Below, piece after piece: positions 39,519 through 48,898 of a stretch of DNA of 64,000 nucleotides (within the stretch, counting starts at the first letter, position 1; every line of letters begins with the position of its first letter). The stretch is from Caldisericales bacterium (GTDB lineage Bacteria > Caldisericota > Caldisericia > JAAYUI01). The stretch spans positions 104,558-168,557 of the forward strand of contig JAAYUI010000010.1 of the NCBI GenBank assembly GCA_012517765.1, given 5' to 3'. Made by a program: the position numbers and the translations under genes. A model generated the notes under the pieces. The model worked only from the letters and a program-made list of their open reading frames with translations. It was not told where the DNA came from and did not search any database.

Positions 39519-39736
39519 AGCCTGTATACGGTGATGACGTTGTCCGGGCAAATAGTTGCACAGGACTTGCAGGCAATGCACTGGTCCATGTTAACACAGT
39601 AGGCTGGATGGTAGCCGTTCTGGTTAATGTTGTCGGAGAGTGCAAGTATGTGCGTCGGGCAAACCTCGATGCACAGTCCGCATGCCTTGCACCTTTCATC
39701 AATGAAAACCACTTTTCCCTTTACAGCTGTTGCCAT
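39515..39736 (-). CDS. 2[4Fe-4S] ferredoxin-type protein (possible orphan 2-oxoacid oxidoreductase delta subunit)
   Basis: Start ATG 39736 with SD AAAGGAG; two CxxCxxCxxxCP motifs CKACGLCIEVCP and CIACKSCATICP. Confidence 0.85.
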   Translation of the reverse strand: MATAVKGKVVFIDERCKACGLCIEVCPTHILALSDNINQNGYHPAYCVNMDQCIACKSCATICPDNVITVYRL

Positions 39737-39800
39737 TTCAACTCCTTTCAACCACATGTTAGCTTGGGCAAGGTTGCATTTCAAGGACAGGGTGGCATCT

Positions 39801-39828
39801 TTGACATGACAAAACAAATATTTACAAT
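39801..39828 (+). promoter_or_regulatory. Promoter for the butyrate kinase operon
   Basis: TTGACA-N16-TACAAT upstream of SD GGAGG and the GTG start at 39846. Confidence 0.6.
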
Positions 39829-39845
39829 ATATTCTGGAGGTATAA

Positions 39846-40958
39846 GTGAGCAATTCTTTTCACATTCTGGCGATTAATCCAGGTAGCACTTCCAACAAGA
39901 TCGGGCTTTACAATGGCGCTGAAAAAGTGTTTGAGCACACAATCAGACATGACAGGGAAGAACTAAAACAGTTTAAAACAATCTGGGACCAGTACGATTT
40001 CCGTTACAACGTTATCAGGGACGAGTTCAAAAAACACCCTCTGACCGTTGACCGCCTCGATGCAGTCGTAGGGAGGGGCGGGCTCCTGAAACCGATCATT
40101 TCAGGCACATACGAAGTAAATGACGAAATGGTACAAGATGCCAGAAACAATTATCAGGGTGAACATGCATCAAATCTTGGTTGTGTCCTCGCCCGTGATT
40201 TGGCAAAGGAGTATAATTGCAGGGCATTTATTGTGGATCCCCCTTCAACATGCGAATTCCAGAGACTATCCTTTTATTCAGGACACCCTCTCATAACAAG
40301 GCGACCGATAGCACACGCCCTGAACATCCATGCAATAGCAAGGAAAGCAAGTCACGATCTTGGGATTCCCTATGAAAAATCAAGACTAATTATTGCCCAT
40401 TGCGGTGGAGGAATCACAGTAGCCTCTGTTGTTGGCGGAAAAATGATTGACAACAATGACGCCACCTGTGAAGGGCCATTTACGCCAGAAAGAACTGGTG
40501 GAATGCCGCTCATGCCCTTTGCAGACCTGTGTTTCTCCGGAAAATACACCCTGCCACAAATCAAAAAAATGGTTATGGGCGAAGGCGGTTTTGTGGCCTA
40601 TCTTGGAACAAACTCGGCAGTCAAGGTCGAAGAGATGGCCGCCTCAGGAGACACCCTGGCCAGGGAAGTTTATCAGGCAATGGTTTACCAGATAGCAAAA
40701 GACATCGGATCGCAGGCAACCGTCCAGAACGGCAAATTTGATGCAATAGTAGTTACTGGTGGTCTAGCATATTCAGACTTCTTTTTCAACAGTCTCTCTG
40801 AGAGGACGGGATTTCTTGGCAAGATATTAAGGTATCCCGGCGAGGATGAGCTTGGAGCTCTCGCTGGTGGTGCATTAAGAATTCTGGAGGGCTCGGAGAA
40901 GGCCCTATCTTATCCACAATTTGGAGAAAGGCCGCCTGAATGGAAATTTGCCACCTAA
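39846..40958 (+). CDS. buk: Butyrate kinase
   Basis: HILAINPGSTSNKIGLYNGAEKVFEHTIRHDREEL; IIAHCGGGITVASVVGGKMIDNNDA; GPFTPERTGGMPLMPFADLCFSG. Confidence 0.95.
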   Translation: MSNSFHILAINPGSTSNKIGLYNGAEKVFEHTIRHDREELKQFKTIWDQYDFRYNVIRDEFKKHPLTVDRLDAVVGRGGLLKPIISGTYEVNDEMVQDARNNYQGEHASNLGCVLARDLAKEYNCRAFIVDPPSTCEFQRLSFYSGHPLITRRPIAHALNIHAIARKASHDLGIPYEKSRLIIAHCGGGITVASVVGGKMIDNNDATCEGPFTPERTGGMPLMPFADLCFSGKYTLPQIKKMVMGEGGFVAYLGTNSAVKVEEMAASGDTLAREVYQAMVYQIAKDIGSQATVQNGKFDAIVVTGGLAYSDFFFNSLSERTGFLGKILRYPGEDELGALAGGALRILEGSEKALSYPQFGERPPEWKFAT

Positions 40959-41704
40959 AAAGAAAGCTTGAGGAGGGGGTCCTCACAATTGTCATTGACA
41001 GACCCGCACAATTAAACGCCCTTAACAGGGAGGTCCTTGCGGAACTGGACCAGGTGATTGATGAGGCAGAGAAAGATGCGTCCGTCAGGGCAATAATACT
41101 GACCGGGGAAGGAAAGGCCTTTGTGGCAGGGGCCGACATCTCGGCCATGGTCGGGATGGATGGGCCACAAGCACTGGATTTTGCAAATTTTGGCCAAAAA
41201 GTTTTCAGCAAGATCGAGAACCTTCAGAAAATTATCATAGCTGCAATCAATGGCTTTGCACTCGGTGGAGGTTGCGAGCTTGCAATGGCATGCGACATCA
41301 GGTATGCAAGCGAAAAGGCAAAACTGGGTCAGCCAGAGGTCAACCTTGGTGTTGTTCCTGGTTTTGCAGGTACACAAAGACTGCCAAGACTCGTTGGGCC
41401 CGGAAAAGCAATTGAGCTTCTGGCAACTGGCAACATCATAGATGCCAATCAAGCCCTCCAGATGGGGCTTGTCGACAAGGTGTTTTCTCCAGAAACATTG
41501 ATGGAAGAGTCAATAAGGCTGGCCAAAACAATTGCCACAAAATGCCCAAGGGCAGTGTCGCTTAACAAAAAAGCCCTCAGATCAGGTCTTCATCCCATGA
41601 ATGAAAAAGAGGAAGCGGCTATTTTCGCCAGGTGTTTTGAGTCAGGCGACGCCAAAAAGGGCATGGAGGCTTTCCTAAACAAGACCCAAGCGGACTGGAG
41701 CTGA
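40940..41704 (+). CDS. Enoyl-CoA hydratase/crotonase family protein
   Basis: VIDRPAQLNALNREVLAELD; ILTGEGKAFVAGADISAM; AAINGFALGGGCELAMACDIRYAS; GFAGTQRLPRLVG. Confidence 0.92.
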   Translation: MEICHLKRKLEEGVLTIVIDRPAQLNALNREVLAELDQVIDEAEKDASVRAIILTGEGKAFVAGADISAMVGMDGPQALDFANFGQKVFSKIENLQKIIIAAINGFALGGGCELAMACDIRYASEKAKLGQPEVNLGVVPGFAGTQRLPRLVGPGKAIELLATGNIIDANQALQMGLVDKVFSPETLMEESIRLAKTIATKCPRAVSLNKKALRSGLHPMNEKEEAAIFARCFESGDAKKGMEAFLNKTQADWS

Positions 41705-41705
41705 A

Positions 41706-42257
41706 ATGGAACTTCCGGCCAACCTCAGGGAAACAACTCTTGCGGAGCTTATCCAACTGATCGAGCTTCACAGCGCCTCTGGAAGGCTCCAGATAATAAA
41801 AACGGACGCAGACGAAAGGGCCTCGATCTTCTTTACCCAAGGCCAGGTTGTTCATGCAACAACTCCGAGGTGCCAGGGAGAGGATGCAATAATAGAACTT
41901 TTTTCCTGGGACAAGGGGAAAATATTATTCTCAGAGGCATCTGCCATCCCGCCAAAATCAATAAACCTCTCAAATACTGACATCATAATAAAAGGGCTTG
42001 GCGAGGCCCAAAAAACTGCAGAATTCATGATGGGGTTGCCTCCGATGTCTACAATACTGAGATTGAATACAAGCTCGATGTCAGGGGATAGCGGGGAAAA
42101 AATAATGCTGGATGCTTCGGAATGGAATTTCCTGATACTGGTTGATGGCAGGAGAACACTGCAACAAATCTTTGATGAATACAATCTTGGCCAGAGTCAG
42201 GCCGCCAAGCTGATTGGAAAACTTCTCGAACAGAAGGTGGTTGTACCAGTAAGATGA
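41706..42257 (+). CDS. DUF4388-type domain protein
   Basis: ANLRETTLAELIQLIELHSASGRLQI...ASIFFTQGQVVHATTPRCQGEDAIIELFSWDKGKILF pattern of DUF4388. Confidence 0.75.
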   Translation: MELPANLRETTLAELIQLIELHSASGRLQIIKTDADERASIFFTQGQVVHATTPRCQGEDAIIELFSWDKGKILFSEASAIPPKSINLSNTDIIIKGLGEAQKTAEFMMGLPPMSTILRLNTSSMSGDSGEKIMLDASEWNFLILVDGRRTLQQIFDEYNLGQSQAAKLIGKLLEQKVVVPVR

Positions 42258-44623
42258 AATTTTTTTCAATAGTATCTGCCATTACAATAATTTCTGCATC
42301 ATCATTTCCTGTTGGCATGATAGGGATCAGGGACGATGGTGCCCATTTTAAGTATCCAAAGTCGGTATTTGTTGATCCGGAGTCAAAAAACATGTTCGTT
42401 GCAGACACCGGAAACAAAAGAATTGTCCTCATCAAAAGTGATGATGGTGCTTTTATTATGGATTTTGGCAAGGAAAGATTGAAATATCCAACGAAAGTAA
42501 TCCAGGACAAAGGTTCAAGGCTTTTGGTCTGTGACCCGGAGGCAAAAACAATCCACCTTTTTGATAAAAAAGGGGCCTACCTTGCCGATTTTTCTGCAGG
42601 AAATGATCCTGTTACGGGCATTATTGAGCCCGTATCGCTGGCTTTTGACAAAAACGGCAGGTTCTTTGTGCTCGACCATGAGGCCTGCCAGATCAAAATA
42701 TTCGAAAGTTCCGGTGAATTTCTGTTTTCGATGGGATCCAAAGGTGATGGTGAAGGGCAATTGTCAAGTCCTTCCGATGTTGCACTTGATGCTGACGGAA
42801 ATGTTTATGTAACCGATACAGGCAACAACAGGGTTGTGGTGTTTGACAAAAATGGTACTTTCAAAACTTCATTTGGCCAAGATGAACTTTCCTATCCGAC
42901 AGGGATAGCGATAAACTCAAATAATATATACGTCTCAAGCACTGGCAAACACGAGATTTCAATTTTTTCAAAAAAAGATTTTGCCTACAAGGGAAACTAT
43001 GGCTCGATAGGGACCGGCAATTCCCAGCTCAGGTTCCCTACAGGACTTTGTCTTGATTCTGACCAGAAACTCTGGATAGCTGATTCTGGCAATTGCAGGA
43101 TTGTACATACCCAAAAACTGGAATTGGTAAAAACAATCGGCACTGATGGCATAGCAATTTCACCAAAAGGCTTGGTCTTAAAGGATGGAATGATCTATGT
43201 TTCAGAGCCAGAATCAAACTGCATAAATGTTTACGAAGCCCAGAGTGGAGTTTTTTCAAGATCGATAGGCCTCCAGGGAACGGTCCTCACAGGGCTCAAA
43301 TCACCACAATCATGCTGCATATCATCAAGGGGTGACCTTGTAGTTGCAGACACAGGAAACCACCGGATACAGATTTATAGTTTATCCGGAGAACACCTGG
43401 TGAGTTTTGGTTCCCAGGGTTCGGGTATCGGACAGTTTGAATCACCAACATCCATAGCTTGCACAAAAAATGGAAACATAATAGTGGCCGACTCCGGCAA
43501 TTCAAGGGTCTGCGTACTCACGCTTGGCGGTGCCTGGCAGTTTGATATCACAAAAGAACTAAAAAAACCTGTTGCAGTTGCAGAGGACATGACTGGCAAT
43601 ATCTGGACATGTGACCAGGAACTTGGCAAGATATTGATATTTGACCAGAAAGGGGACCAGGTAAACGAAATCCAGGGTTTCAACAAGCCAAGTGCAATTT
43701 TCTGCGATGCGATGGGAAGGCTGTTTGTAACTGATGAAGAAACAGGTCTTATAAAAGTTTTTTCAACAACAGGGTATGAACTTGCAACAATAGGTGGTGA
43801 AGGTGGCCCAATGTCAGCCACAAAACCACCATTTTTGCCCGAACAACCCGGCAAGTTTTTTAAGCCTTACGGAATAACCGCTTCAGATGATTATGTTTAT
43901 GTTTCAGACACAGGAAATTCACGCATCCAGAAAATCCCTCTCGCTGCTTTTGGAGGACTGCCAAGGCTGGGAACAGACAAACTCAAGCTGGATTATCCAA
44001 AAGTGCCGAGATCATCAAAACGCTCGCAGACAATCAAAATAACAAATGATGGTGGTGGAGTGATCGAGGGCACAATCACTGCTGACCAGCCATGGATAGT
44101 ACTTGGGCAGACCACATTCACCGGCGACACCGAGGTGACAGTAACACTCGACGGAACAAAAGCACCTGAGGGCCAAAGAGAAGGAACCCTCACCATTCAA
44201 AGCAATGGTGGCATAGCAAAAATCAAAATCACTGGAAGATTTTTTACCGGACAGGTCAAACGGCTTGAAATAAAGATCGGCAGCAACACAGTCATTTCAA
44301 GCGGGAAAAAGATCTATGTCACGCCGGCACCACTAAAAGATACTAAATACAACAAGGTCTACACTGCTTTTAGATTTGTAGGCGAAGAGCTTGGGGCAGA
44401 CGTAATACTCTCCGGTAAAAAAATAATCTATATCCTGGAAGGCAGAACATTACAGCTAACAATAGGGTCCCAAAAAGCATCATTCCAGGGAAAAGAAATG
44501 GACATGGGTTCACCATGCTACATGTATGGCAAAGTACCACTTGTGCCCCTCAGGTTTGTTGCCGAAACACTTGGCGCAACCTTGATGTCCGAGGGCAACA
44601 AAATAATTGTCGAATACCCATGA
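42254..44623 (+). CDS. Secreted NHL-repeat protein with Ig-like segment and C-terminal copper-amine-oxidase-N-like (stalk) domain
   Basis: Multiple NHL repeats (LSSPSDVALDADGNVYVTDTGNNRVVVFDKNG); C-terminal ISSGKKIYVTPAPL...CYMYGKVPLVPLRFVAETLGATL. Confidence 0.85.
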   Translation: MKFFSIVSAITIISASSFPVGMIGIRDDGAHFKYPKSVFVDPESKNMFVADTGNKRIVLIKSDDGAFIMDFGKERLKYPTKVIQDKGSRLLVCDPEAKTIHLFDKKGAYLADFSAGNDPVTGIIEPVSLAFDKNGRFFVLDHEACQIKIFESSGEFLFSMGSKGDGEGQLSSPSDVALDADGNVYVTDTGNNRVVVFDKNGTFKTSFGQDELSYPTGIAINSNNIYVSSTGKHEISIFSKKDFAYKGNYGSIGTGNSQLRFPTGLCLDSDQKLWIADSGNCRIVHTQKLELVKTIGTDGIAISPKGLVLKDGMIYVSEPESNCINVYEAQSGVFSRSIGLQGTVLTGLKSPQSCCISSRGDLVVADTGNHRIQIYSLSGEHLVSFGSQGSGIGQFESPTSIACTKNGNIIVADSGNSRVCVLTLGGAWQFDITKELKKPVAVAEDMTGNIWTCDQELGKILIFDQKGDQVNEIQGFNKPSAIFCDAMGRLFVTDEETGLIKVFSTTGYELATIGGEGGPMSATKPPFLPEQPGKFFKPYGITASDDYVYVSDTGNSRIQKIPLAAFGGLPRLGTDKLKLDYPKVPRSSKRSQTIKITNDGGGVIEGTITADQPWIVLGQTTFTGDTEVTVTLDGTKAPEGQREGTLTIQSNGGIAKIKITGRFFTGQVKRLEIKIGSNTVISSGKKIYVTPAPLKDTKYNKVYTAFRFVGEELGADVILSGKKIIYILEGRTLQLTIGSQKASFQGKEMDMGSPCYMYGKVPLVPLRFVAETLGATLMSEGNKIIVEYP

Positions 44624-45342
44624 ACGAAACTGGCAATTTTATAAGGGGACTCAGATGGCACATCGGCGATCTTGATGGCACCGCAGATAGAATCGCAAAC
44701 CTTCTAAATGACAACAAAATCAATCACATAATCACAACAAATATGGAGATTCTTTCCATGGCTTTCAAAAATAAAGAACTCCGGGAATTGTGTACAAATG
44801 CCGATATGCACATTCCGGATGGCATTGGCGCCGTAAGGTTGCTTAAAAAGCTTGGTTTTTCAAAAACACAAAGAATCCCTGGCATAGAGCTCTGCCTTGA
44901 GGCACTCAAAAAAATGCCCGAAGGAACAAAGATTTACCTGTTTGGGGCAAGGGAAGGTGTTGCCATAAAAGCCCTTGAAAAACTTTCTGCCAGGTTCCTC
45001 CAACTGACCTTTGCTGGTTGGCATGAGGGTTTCGGATATGAAGGCAACAAATTGGTGGAAGAGATAAACAATTCCGGGGCACAAGTTCTCCTTGTGGCCC
45101 TGGGCGTCCCAAAACAGGAACTGTGGATAGCAAAAAACAAGTGTAATCTAAATAATATTCGTGTTGCAATAGGGGTCGGCGGAAGCTTTGATGTCTGGGC
45201 CGGAGATGTAAACAGGGCACCCAGGTTTTTCCAGAAAACAAATCTGGAATGGGCCTGGCGCATTTTATCGCAACCTGCAAGATTGCCAAAGTTTTTGAAG
45301 ACCCTTGCCGGTTTTCTTCCGATCTATTTGAGGGCAAAATGA
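44620..45342 (+). CDS. WecG/TagA/CpsF family glycosyltransferase
   Basis: HIITTNMEILSMAFKNKELRELCTNADMHIPDGIGAVRLLKKLG; IYLFGAREGVAIKAL; VALGVPKQELWIAKNK; GVGGSFDVWAGDVNRAPRFFQKTNLEWAWRI. Confidence 0.93.
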   Translation: MNETGNFIRGLRWHIGDLDGTADRIANLLNDNKINHIITTNMEILSMAFKNKELRELCTNADMHIPDGIGAVRLLKKLGFSKTQRIPGIELCLEALKKMPEGTKIYLFGAREGVAIKALEKLSARFLQLTFAGWHEGFGYEGNKLVEEINNSGAQVLLVALGVPKQELWIAKNKCNLNNIRVAIGVGGSFDVWAGDVNRAPRFFQKTNLEWAWRILSQPARLPKFLKTLAGFLPIYLRAK

Positions 45343-46406
45343 AGAAACTCACCCTCTGGGGCTATTATGGGTTTGGAAACGTTGGCGATGAGGCACTTCT
45401 TGATGTTTGCCTGAGTCTCATGAAAGATGTCAAAGTTGACCTCGTATGTGGGCCTATGCCATCGGTTAAAGTTTCAGAAAAGCTGTCCATTGTCCCGAGG
45501 AGCCCGGAAAATCTGTACAAATCAATAAAATCTTCTGATGGTTTTGTGCTTGGCGCCGGGGGCTTGATACACGAGAGAGCAAAACCACTCGGAACCTACT
45601 ATCATCTTTTGGGACCATTCATATCAAAGTATTCCAGAAAACCATACTGCGCCATTGGCCAGCAAATAGGCCCTTTCCAGAGGGATCTTACGAAAATGCT
45701 TGCAAAAAAAGCCCTTGAAAAGGCAAGATTTATAACTGTCAGGGACAATGCTTCACAAGTCGAAGCAAGCTTTCTTGGCCTGGAAACGACACTTTCTGCA
45801 GATCTGGCGTTCCTCCTGAATCCAGAGGACCCATCAGGTGAAATCAAAAAAACCATTGAATCCATGCCAAAACCAAGGATCATATTTGCGCCAGCTTCAT
45901 ACATGAAGGAAACCCCTTCTCCAGAATTCTGTGCAAAAGTCCTTGGAAAGATCATCTCATTAACCGGTGGCTCCTTAATAATAATCCCGTTTTTCCAGGG
46001 CAAAGATGACGAATTTGGCGAAAAAACAGAAGCGTTGTTGCCTCCAGGAAGGGTCTTGAGGCTCAAAAGCCCTGTTGACTGGAGGGACGCCTTCGGGGCA
46101 TTCAACCTGTGCGACTTCTCAGTTCCCATGAGGCTTCACTCTGTAATAGCTTCTTCACTTGCCTGTATTCCAGCCTTGCCCATGCCATACTTTCAGAAAG
46201 TCCGCTCAATATCCTCCGAGATAGGCTACAAAACCATGGTTGAGAAAAACGATCCGGACTGGGAACAAAAATGCTTGTCCTTCCTTTCTACAAGCCAGAA
46301 CATATGTCAGCAAACAGTTCTTCTTTCAAAAGAAATGAGAAAACGCGCCGAGATAACAGCAAAACTTATGGAGGATTTCATTGGGGGTCTGGAAAGAACT
46401 GCTTGA
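45339..46406 (+). CDS. csaB: Polysaccharide pyruvyl transferase, CsaB-like
   Basis: MKKLTLWGYYGFGNVGDEALLDVCLSLM; FVLGAGGLIHE; YCAIGQQIGPFQRDLTKML; FSVPMRLHSVIASSLACIPALPMPYFQKV. Confidence 0.9.
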   Translation: MKKLTLWGYYGFGNVGDEALLDVCLSLMKDVKVDLVCGPMPSVKVSEKLSIVPRSPENLYKSIKSSDGFVLGAGGLIHERAKPLGTYYHLLGPFISKYSRKPYCAIGQQIGPFQRDLTKMLAKKALEKARFITVRDNASQVEASFLGLETTLSADLAFLLNPEDPSGEIKKTIESMPKPRIIFAPASYMKETPSPEFCAKVLGKIISLTGGSLIIIPFFQGKDDEFGEKTEALLPPGRVLRLKSPVDWRDAFGAFNLCDFSVPMRLHSVIASSLACIPALPMPYFQKVRSISSEIGYKTMVEKNDPDWEQKCLSFLSTSQNICQQTVLLSKEMRKRAEITAKLMEDFIGGLERTA

Positions 46407-47016
46407 TTTTATATTCCCTCCATCATGTGTACTGTGCGGGGAAAATGGAACCCATCCACTATGTCACAGTTGCATGGAGAAAATAGAAATAGATCCCGTT
46501 TGTTCGACCAAAATGGGGCTGACGGTTACCAGTTTTTCAAAATATGAGGATACAACAAGGGCACTTCTGGCAAGGCTCAAATATGACTTTCAGGAACAAG
46601 TAGGGGTAATCATCGCAGACCTCATGACCCCATACCTGTCAACCCTCGCTCCAAGGATACTCATTCCGGTGCCATTGCATTTCATCAAGATACGCCAGAG
46701 AGGATTTAACCAGTCTGCGATCATTGCAAAAAGACTTTCAAAAAATCTCGGCTGGAAATATACCCCAAGGCTCATCATCAGGCAAAGGAACACAAAACCC
46801 CAGTTTGAGCTCGATGATGAAGAGCGACTAGCAAATGTAGAAAAAGCTTTTGCCAGATATCCTTTTGCAACCATACGTCCAGACCACCCATACATGCTTG
46901 TTGATGATATCGTCACCACCGGAGCAACACTGGCAAGCTGTGCAAAAACATTAAAAGAGTCAGGCGTAACAAGGATCGAAGGTCTTACTTTTGCCAGGGC
47001 AAGGAATGTAAACTAG
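46381..47016 (+). CDS. comF: ComF family phosphoribosyltransferase-like protein
   Basis: LLDFIFPPSCVLCGENGTHPLCHSCMEKI; IRQRGFNQSAIIAKRLSKNLG; MLVDDIVTTGATLASCAKTL. TTG start. Confidence 0.9.
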   Translation: MGVWKELLDFIFPPSCVLCGENGTHPLCHSCMEKIEIDPVCSTKMGLTVTSFSKYEDTTRALLARLKYDFQEQVGVIIADLMTPYLSTLAPRILIPVPLHFIKIRQRGFNQSAIIAKRLSKNLGWKYTPRLIIRQRNTKPQFELDDEERLANVEKAFARYPFATIRPDHPYMLVDDIVTTGATLASCAKTLKESGVTRIEGLTFARARNVN

Positions 47017-47072
47017 CAACCATTGAAACACGAGGAATTTGTGATAAATAAAACCGCCATGGAGGAAAAAAT

Positions 47073-47621
47073 ATGAAAAATTCATGGTTCGGTTTTCTGA
47101 CTCATCTGAGAAGCCTTATTACTGTATCAATTCTTGCTGCCCTTGCAATCGCCTCAAAGTTTGCAACCTTCTTTATTGGAGCAACAAAATTCGATCCAGC
47201 CGGTCCTGCAGTAATAATGATCGCTGGCATGATGTATGGGCCAATCGCTGGCGCAATTGTTGGAGGTTTAGCTGATTTTCTTGGTTTCCTTGTATACAAC
47301 CCTACCGGGTTCGCATGGAACCCGGTAGTGACGATTGGAAATATCTGTCTTGGTTTCTTTGCTGGGTTTTTTTATTGGATTTTTAAATATTTCTCCAAAC
47401 CAAAACAGATTACAGCATTACCAGTAATAATATCAGCTTTTGCTGGAAGGCTGATAGGATTTTTTGTCATAACATGGGGGCTTATTGCCACATACAAAAT
47501 GGACTTCTATGGAACCCTCATGGCAAGAATTCCCTCAGAACCATTTCTTATGGTCTGGTATATCGTGGTCACCCTGGCAATCATGCTCTGGGTAGAAAAA
47601 AACAAATGGAGCGAAGCATGA
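47073..47621 (+). CDS. ECF transporter S component (FolT-like)
   Basis: 182 aa, multi-TM; IAGMMYGPIAGAIVGGLADFLGFLVYNPTGFAWNPVVTIGNICLGFFAGFFY; SD GGAGGAAAAAAT. Confidence 0.75.
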   Translation: MKNSWFGFLTHLRSLITVSILAALAIASKFATFFIGATKFDPAGPAVIMIAGMMYGPIAGAIVGGLADFLGFLVYNPTGFAWNPVVTIGNICLGFFAGFFYWIFKYFSKPKQITALPVIISAFAGRLIGFFVITWGLIATYKMDFYGTLMARIPSEPFLMVWYIVVTLAIMLWVEKNKWSEA

Positions 47622-47824
47622 CGGTAGACATCAAAAGTAAAAGTATAATGTGCAGTGGCTGTGCGCAAACCATCACCAAGGCCCTGATGGGTGTAATAGG
47701 GGTCAAGTCGGTTTCGGTTGATGTACCCAAAAAAACAGTCACCGTGGACTTTGACGAGAGAACAACCAGCGAGCTTGTGCTCAGGACTGTAATGATAGGT
47801 GCCGGCTACCCGCCAGACGCCTGA
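47618..47824 (+). CDS. Heavy-metal-associated (HMA) domain protein, copper-chaperone-like
   Basis: Start ATG 47618 (MTVDIKSKSIMCSGCAQTITKALMGVIGVKSVSVDVPKKTVTVDFDE); CxxC motif. Confidence 0.85.
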   Translation: MTVDIKSKSIMCSGCAQTITKALMGVIGVKSVSVDVPKKTVTVDFDERTTSELVLRTVMIGAGYPPDA

Positions 47825-47831
47825 TCCGGGC

Positions 47832-48779
47832 CTAGTAAAGCAAGTAGAAGAGGCCGAGCATCAGTAAACCAAAAACTGCTGATGCCACCCAGAACACCAC
47901 CACCACTTTGATCTCTTTCCAGCCAGAAAGTTCAAAATGGTGGTGGATTGGACTCATCTTAAAAATTCTGATGCCCTTTTTTAGTGGAGATATGTACTTT
48001 GTATACTTGAAATAACCCACCTGGACCATTGAAGAAAGCGCCTCTATGATAAAAAAACCGGCACCAATGGCAAAAAACCAGATATGTCCTGAATAGATTG
48101 CAGAGACAACGAGCACTCCACCAATGGCATTTGAGCCAAAATTCCCCATCCATATCTTTGCAGGCTTGAGATTAACAAAGAGGAAACCCAAAAGGGCACC
48201 TGCAAGAGCAAGCGGAACAATTGTCGCTGTAGGCTGTGTCGCCCAGATGATAGGCGCGAGGCACAACAAAGTGATGGATGAAGCCCCTGCTGCAAGGCCA
48301 TCAAGACCATCTGCAAGATTGACCGCATTGACCCCGCCAACCATGATAAACAGGTAGAATGCGAAATTGAGCCAATTTGGGGCTGACTGTCCAAAGGCAC
48401 TTGGCAGGGTGCCCCAGTTCAAAACAAGGAACGGCAAGGCAAAAACTATTTGTAAGATTACAGTCCATCTTCCGGAAAGACCATAGGGCGAGTGACGGAA
48501 AACCTTGATGTAATCGTCTACAAAACCCACTAAACCATAAGCAAGCAAAGCATAAACTCCCCAAAAAACATCTTTTGTCTTTGCTGGCGAAATGGCAATG
48601 GCAAGCAATGTTGCCAAAATGAAAATAAAACCACCCATGGTTGGAGTCCCAGCTTTTGCATAATGTGTTTTTGGGCCTTCTTCCCTAACCTGCTGACCAG
48701 CTTTTAATTTGCGCATAAGCCAGACAACTGGCCAGGAAAAAACAAGCGAAAATATAAACGAGAAAATCAAAGATTCCAT
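47832..48779 (-). CDS. mraY: Phospho-N-acetylmuramoyl-pentapeptide-transferase
   Basis: Start ATG 48779; EGPKTHYAKAGTPTMGGFIFI; GFVDDYIKV; NLADGLDGLAAG; PIHHHFELSGWKEIKVVVVFW. Confidence 0.93.
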   Translation of the reverse strand: MESLIFSFIFSLVFSWPVVWLMRKLKAGQQVREEGPKTHYAKAGTPTMGGFIFILATLLAIAISPAKTKDVFWGVYALLAYGLVGFVDDYIKVFRHSPYGLSGRWTVILQIVFALPFLVLNWGTLPSAFGQSAPNWLNFAFYLFIMVGGVNAVNLADGLDGLAAGASSITLLCLAPIIWATQPTATIVPLALAGALLGFLFVNLKPAKIWMGNFGSNAIGGVLVVSAIYSGHIWFFAIGAGFFIIEALSSMVQVGYFKYTKYISPLKKGIRIFKMSPIHHHFELSGWKEIKVVVVFWVASAVFGLLMLGLFYLLY

Positions 48780-48801
48780 TTTCACCTCACAAATACAAGG
48801 C

Positions 48802-48829
48802 ATTATAACTTCCAGGTGTTTCGTGTAAA
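48802..48829 (-). promoter_or_regulatory. Promoter for mraY
   Basis: Minus strand TTTACA-N16-TATAAT, 22 nt upstream of the ATG. Confidence 0.6.
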
Positions 48830-48898
48830 GTGAGGGTAAGTTTTGTTTTTACCCAAATAGTTTTAGATTAGATTTGTGTTTATATCACAGGAGGAAAT

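Noticed and set aside
47017-47072. Possible THF riboswitch before the FolT-like gene
   Set aside because: The 56-nt intergenic region is too short and lacks the conserved THF aptamer core; only an SD is visible.
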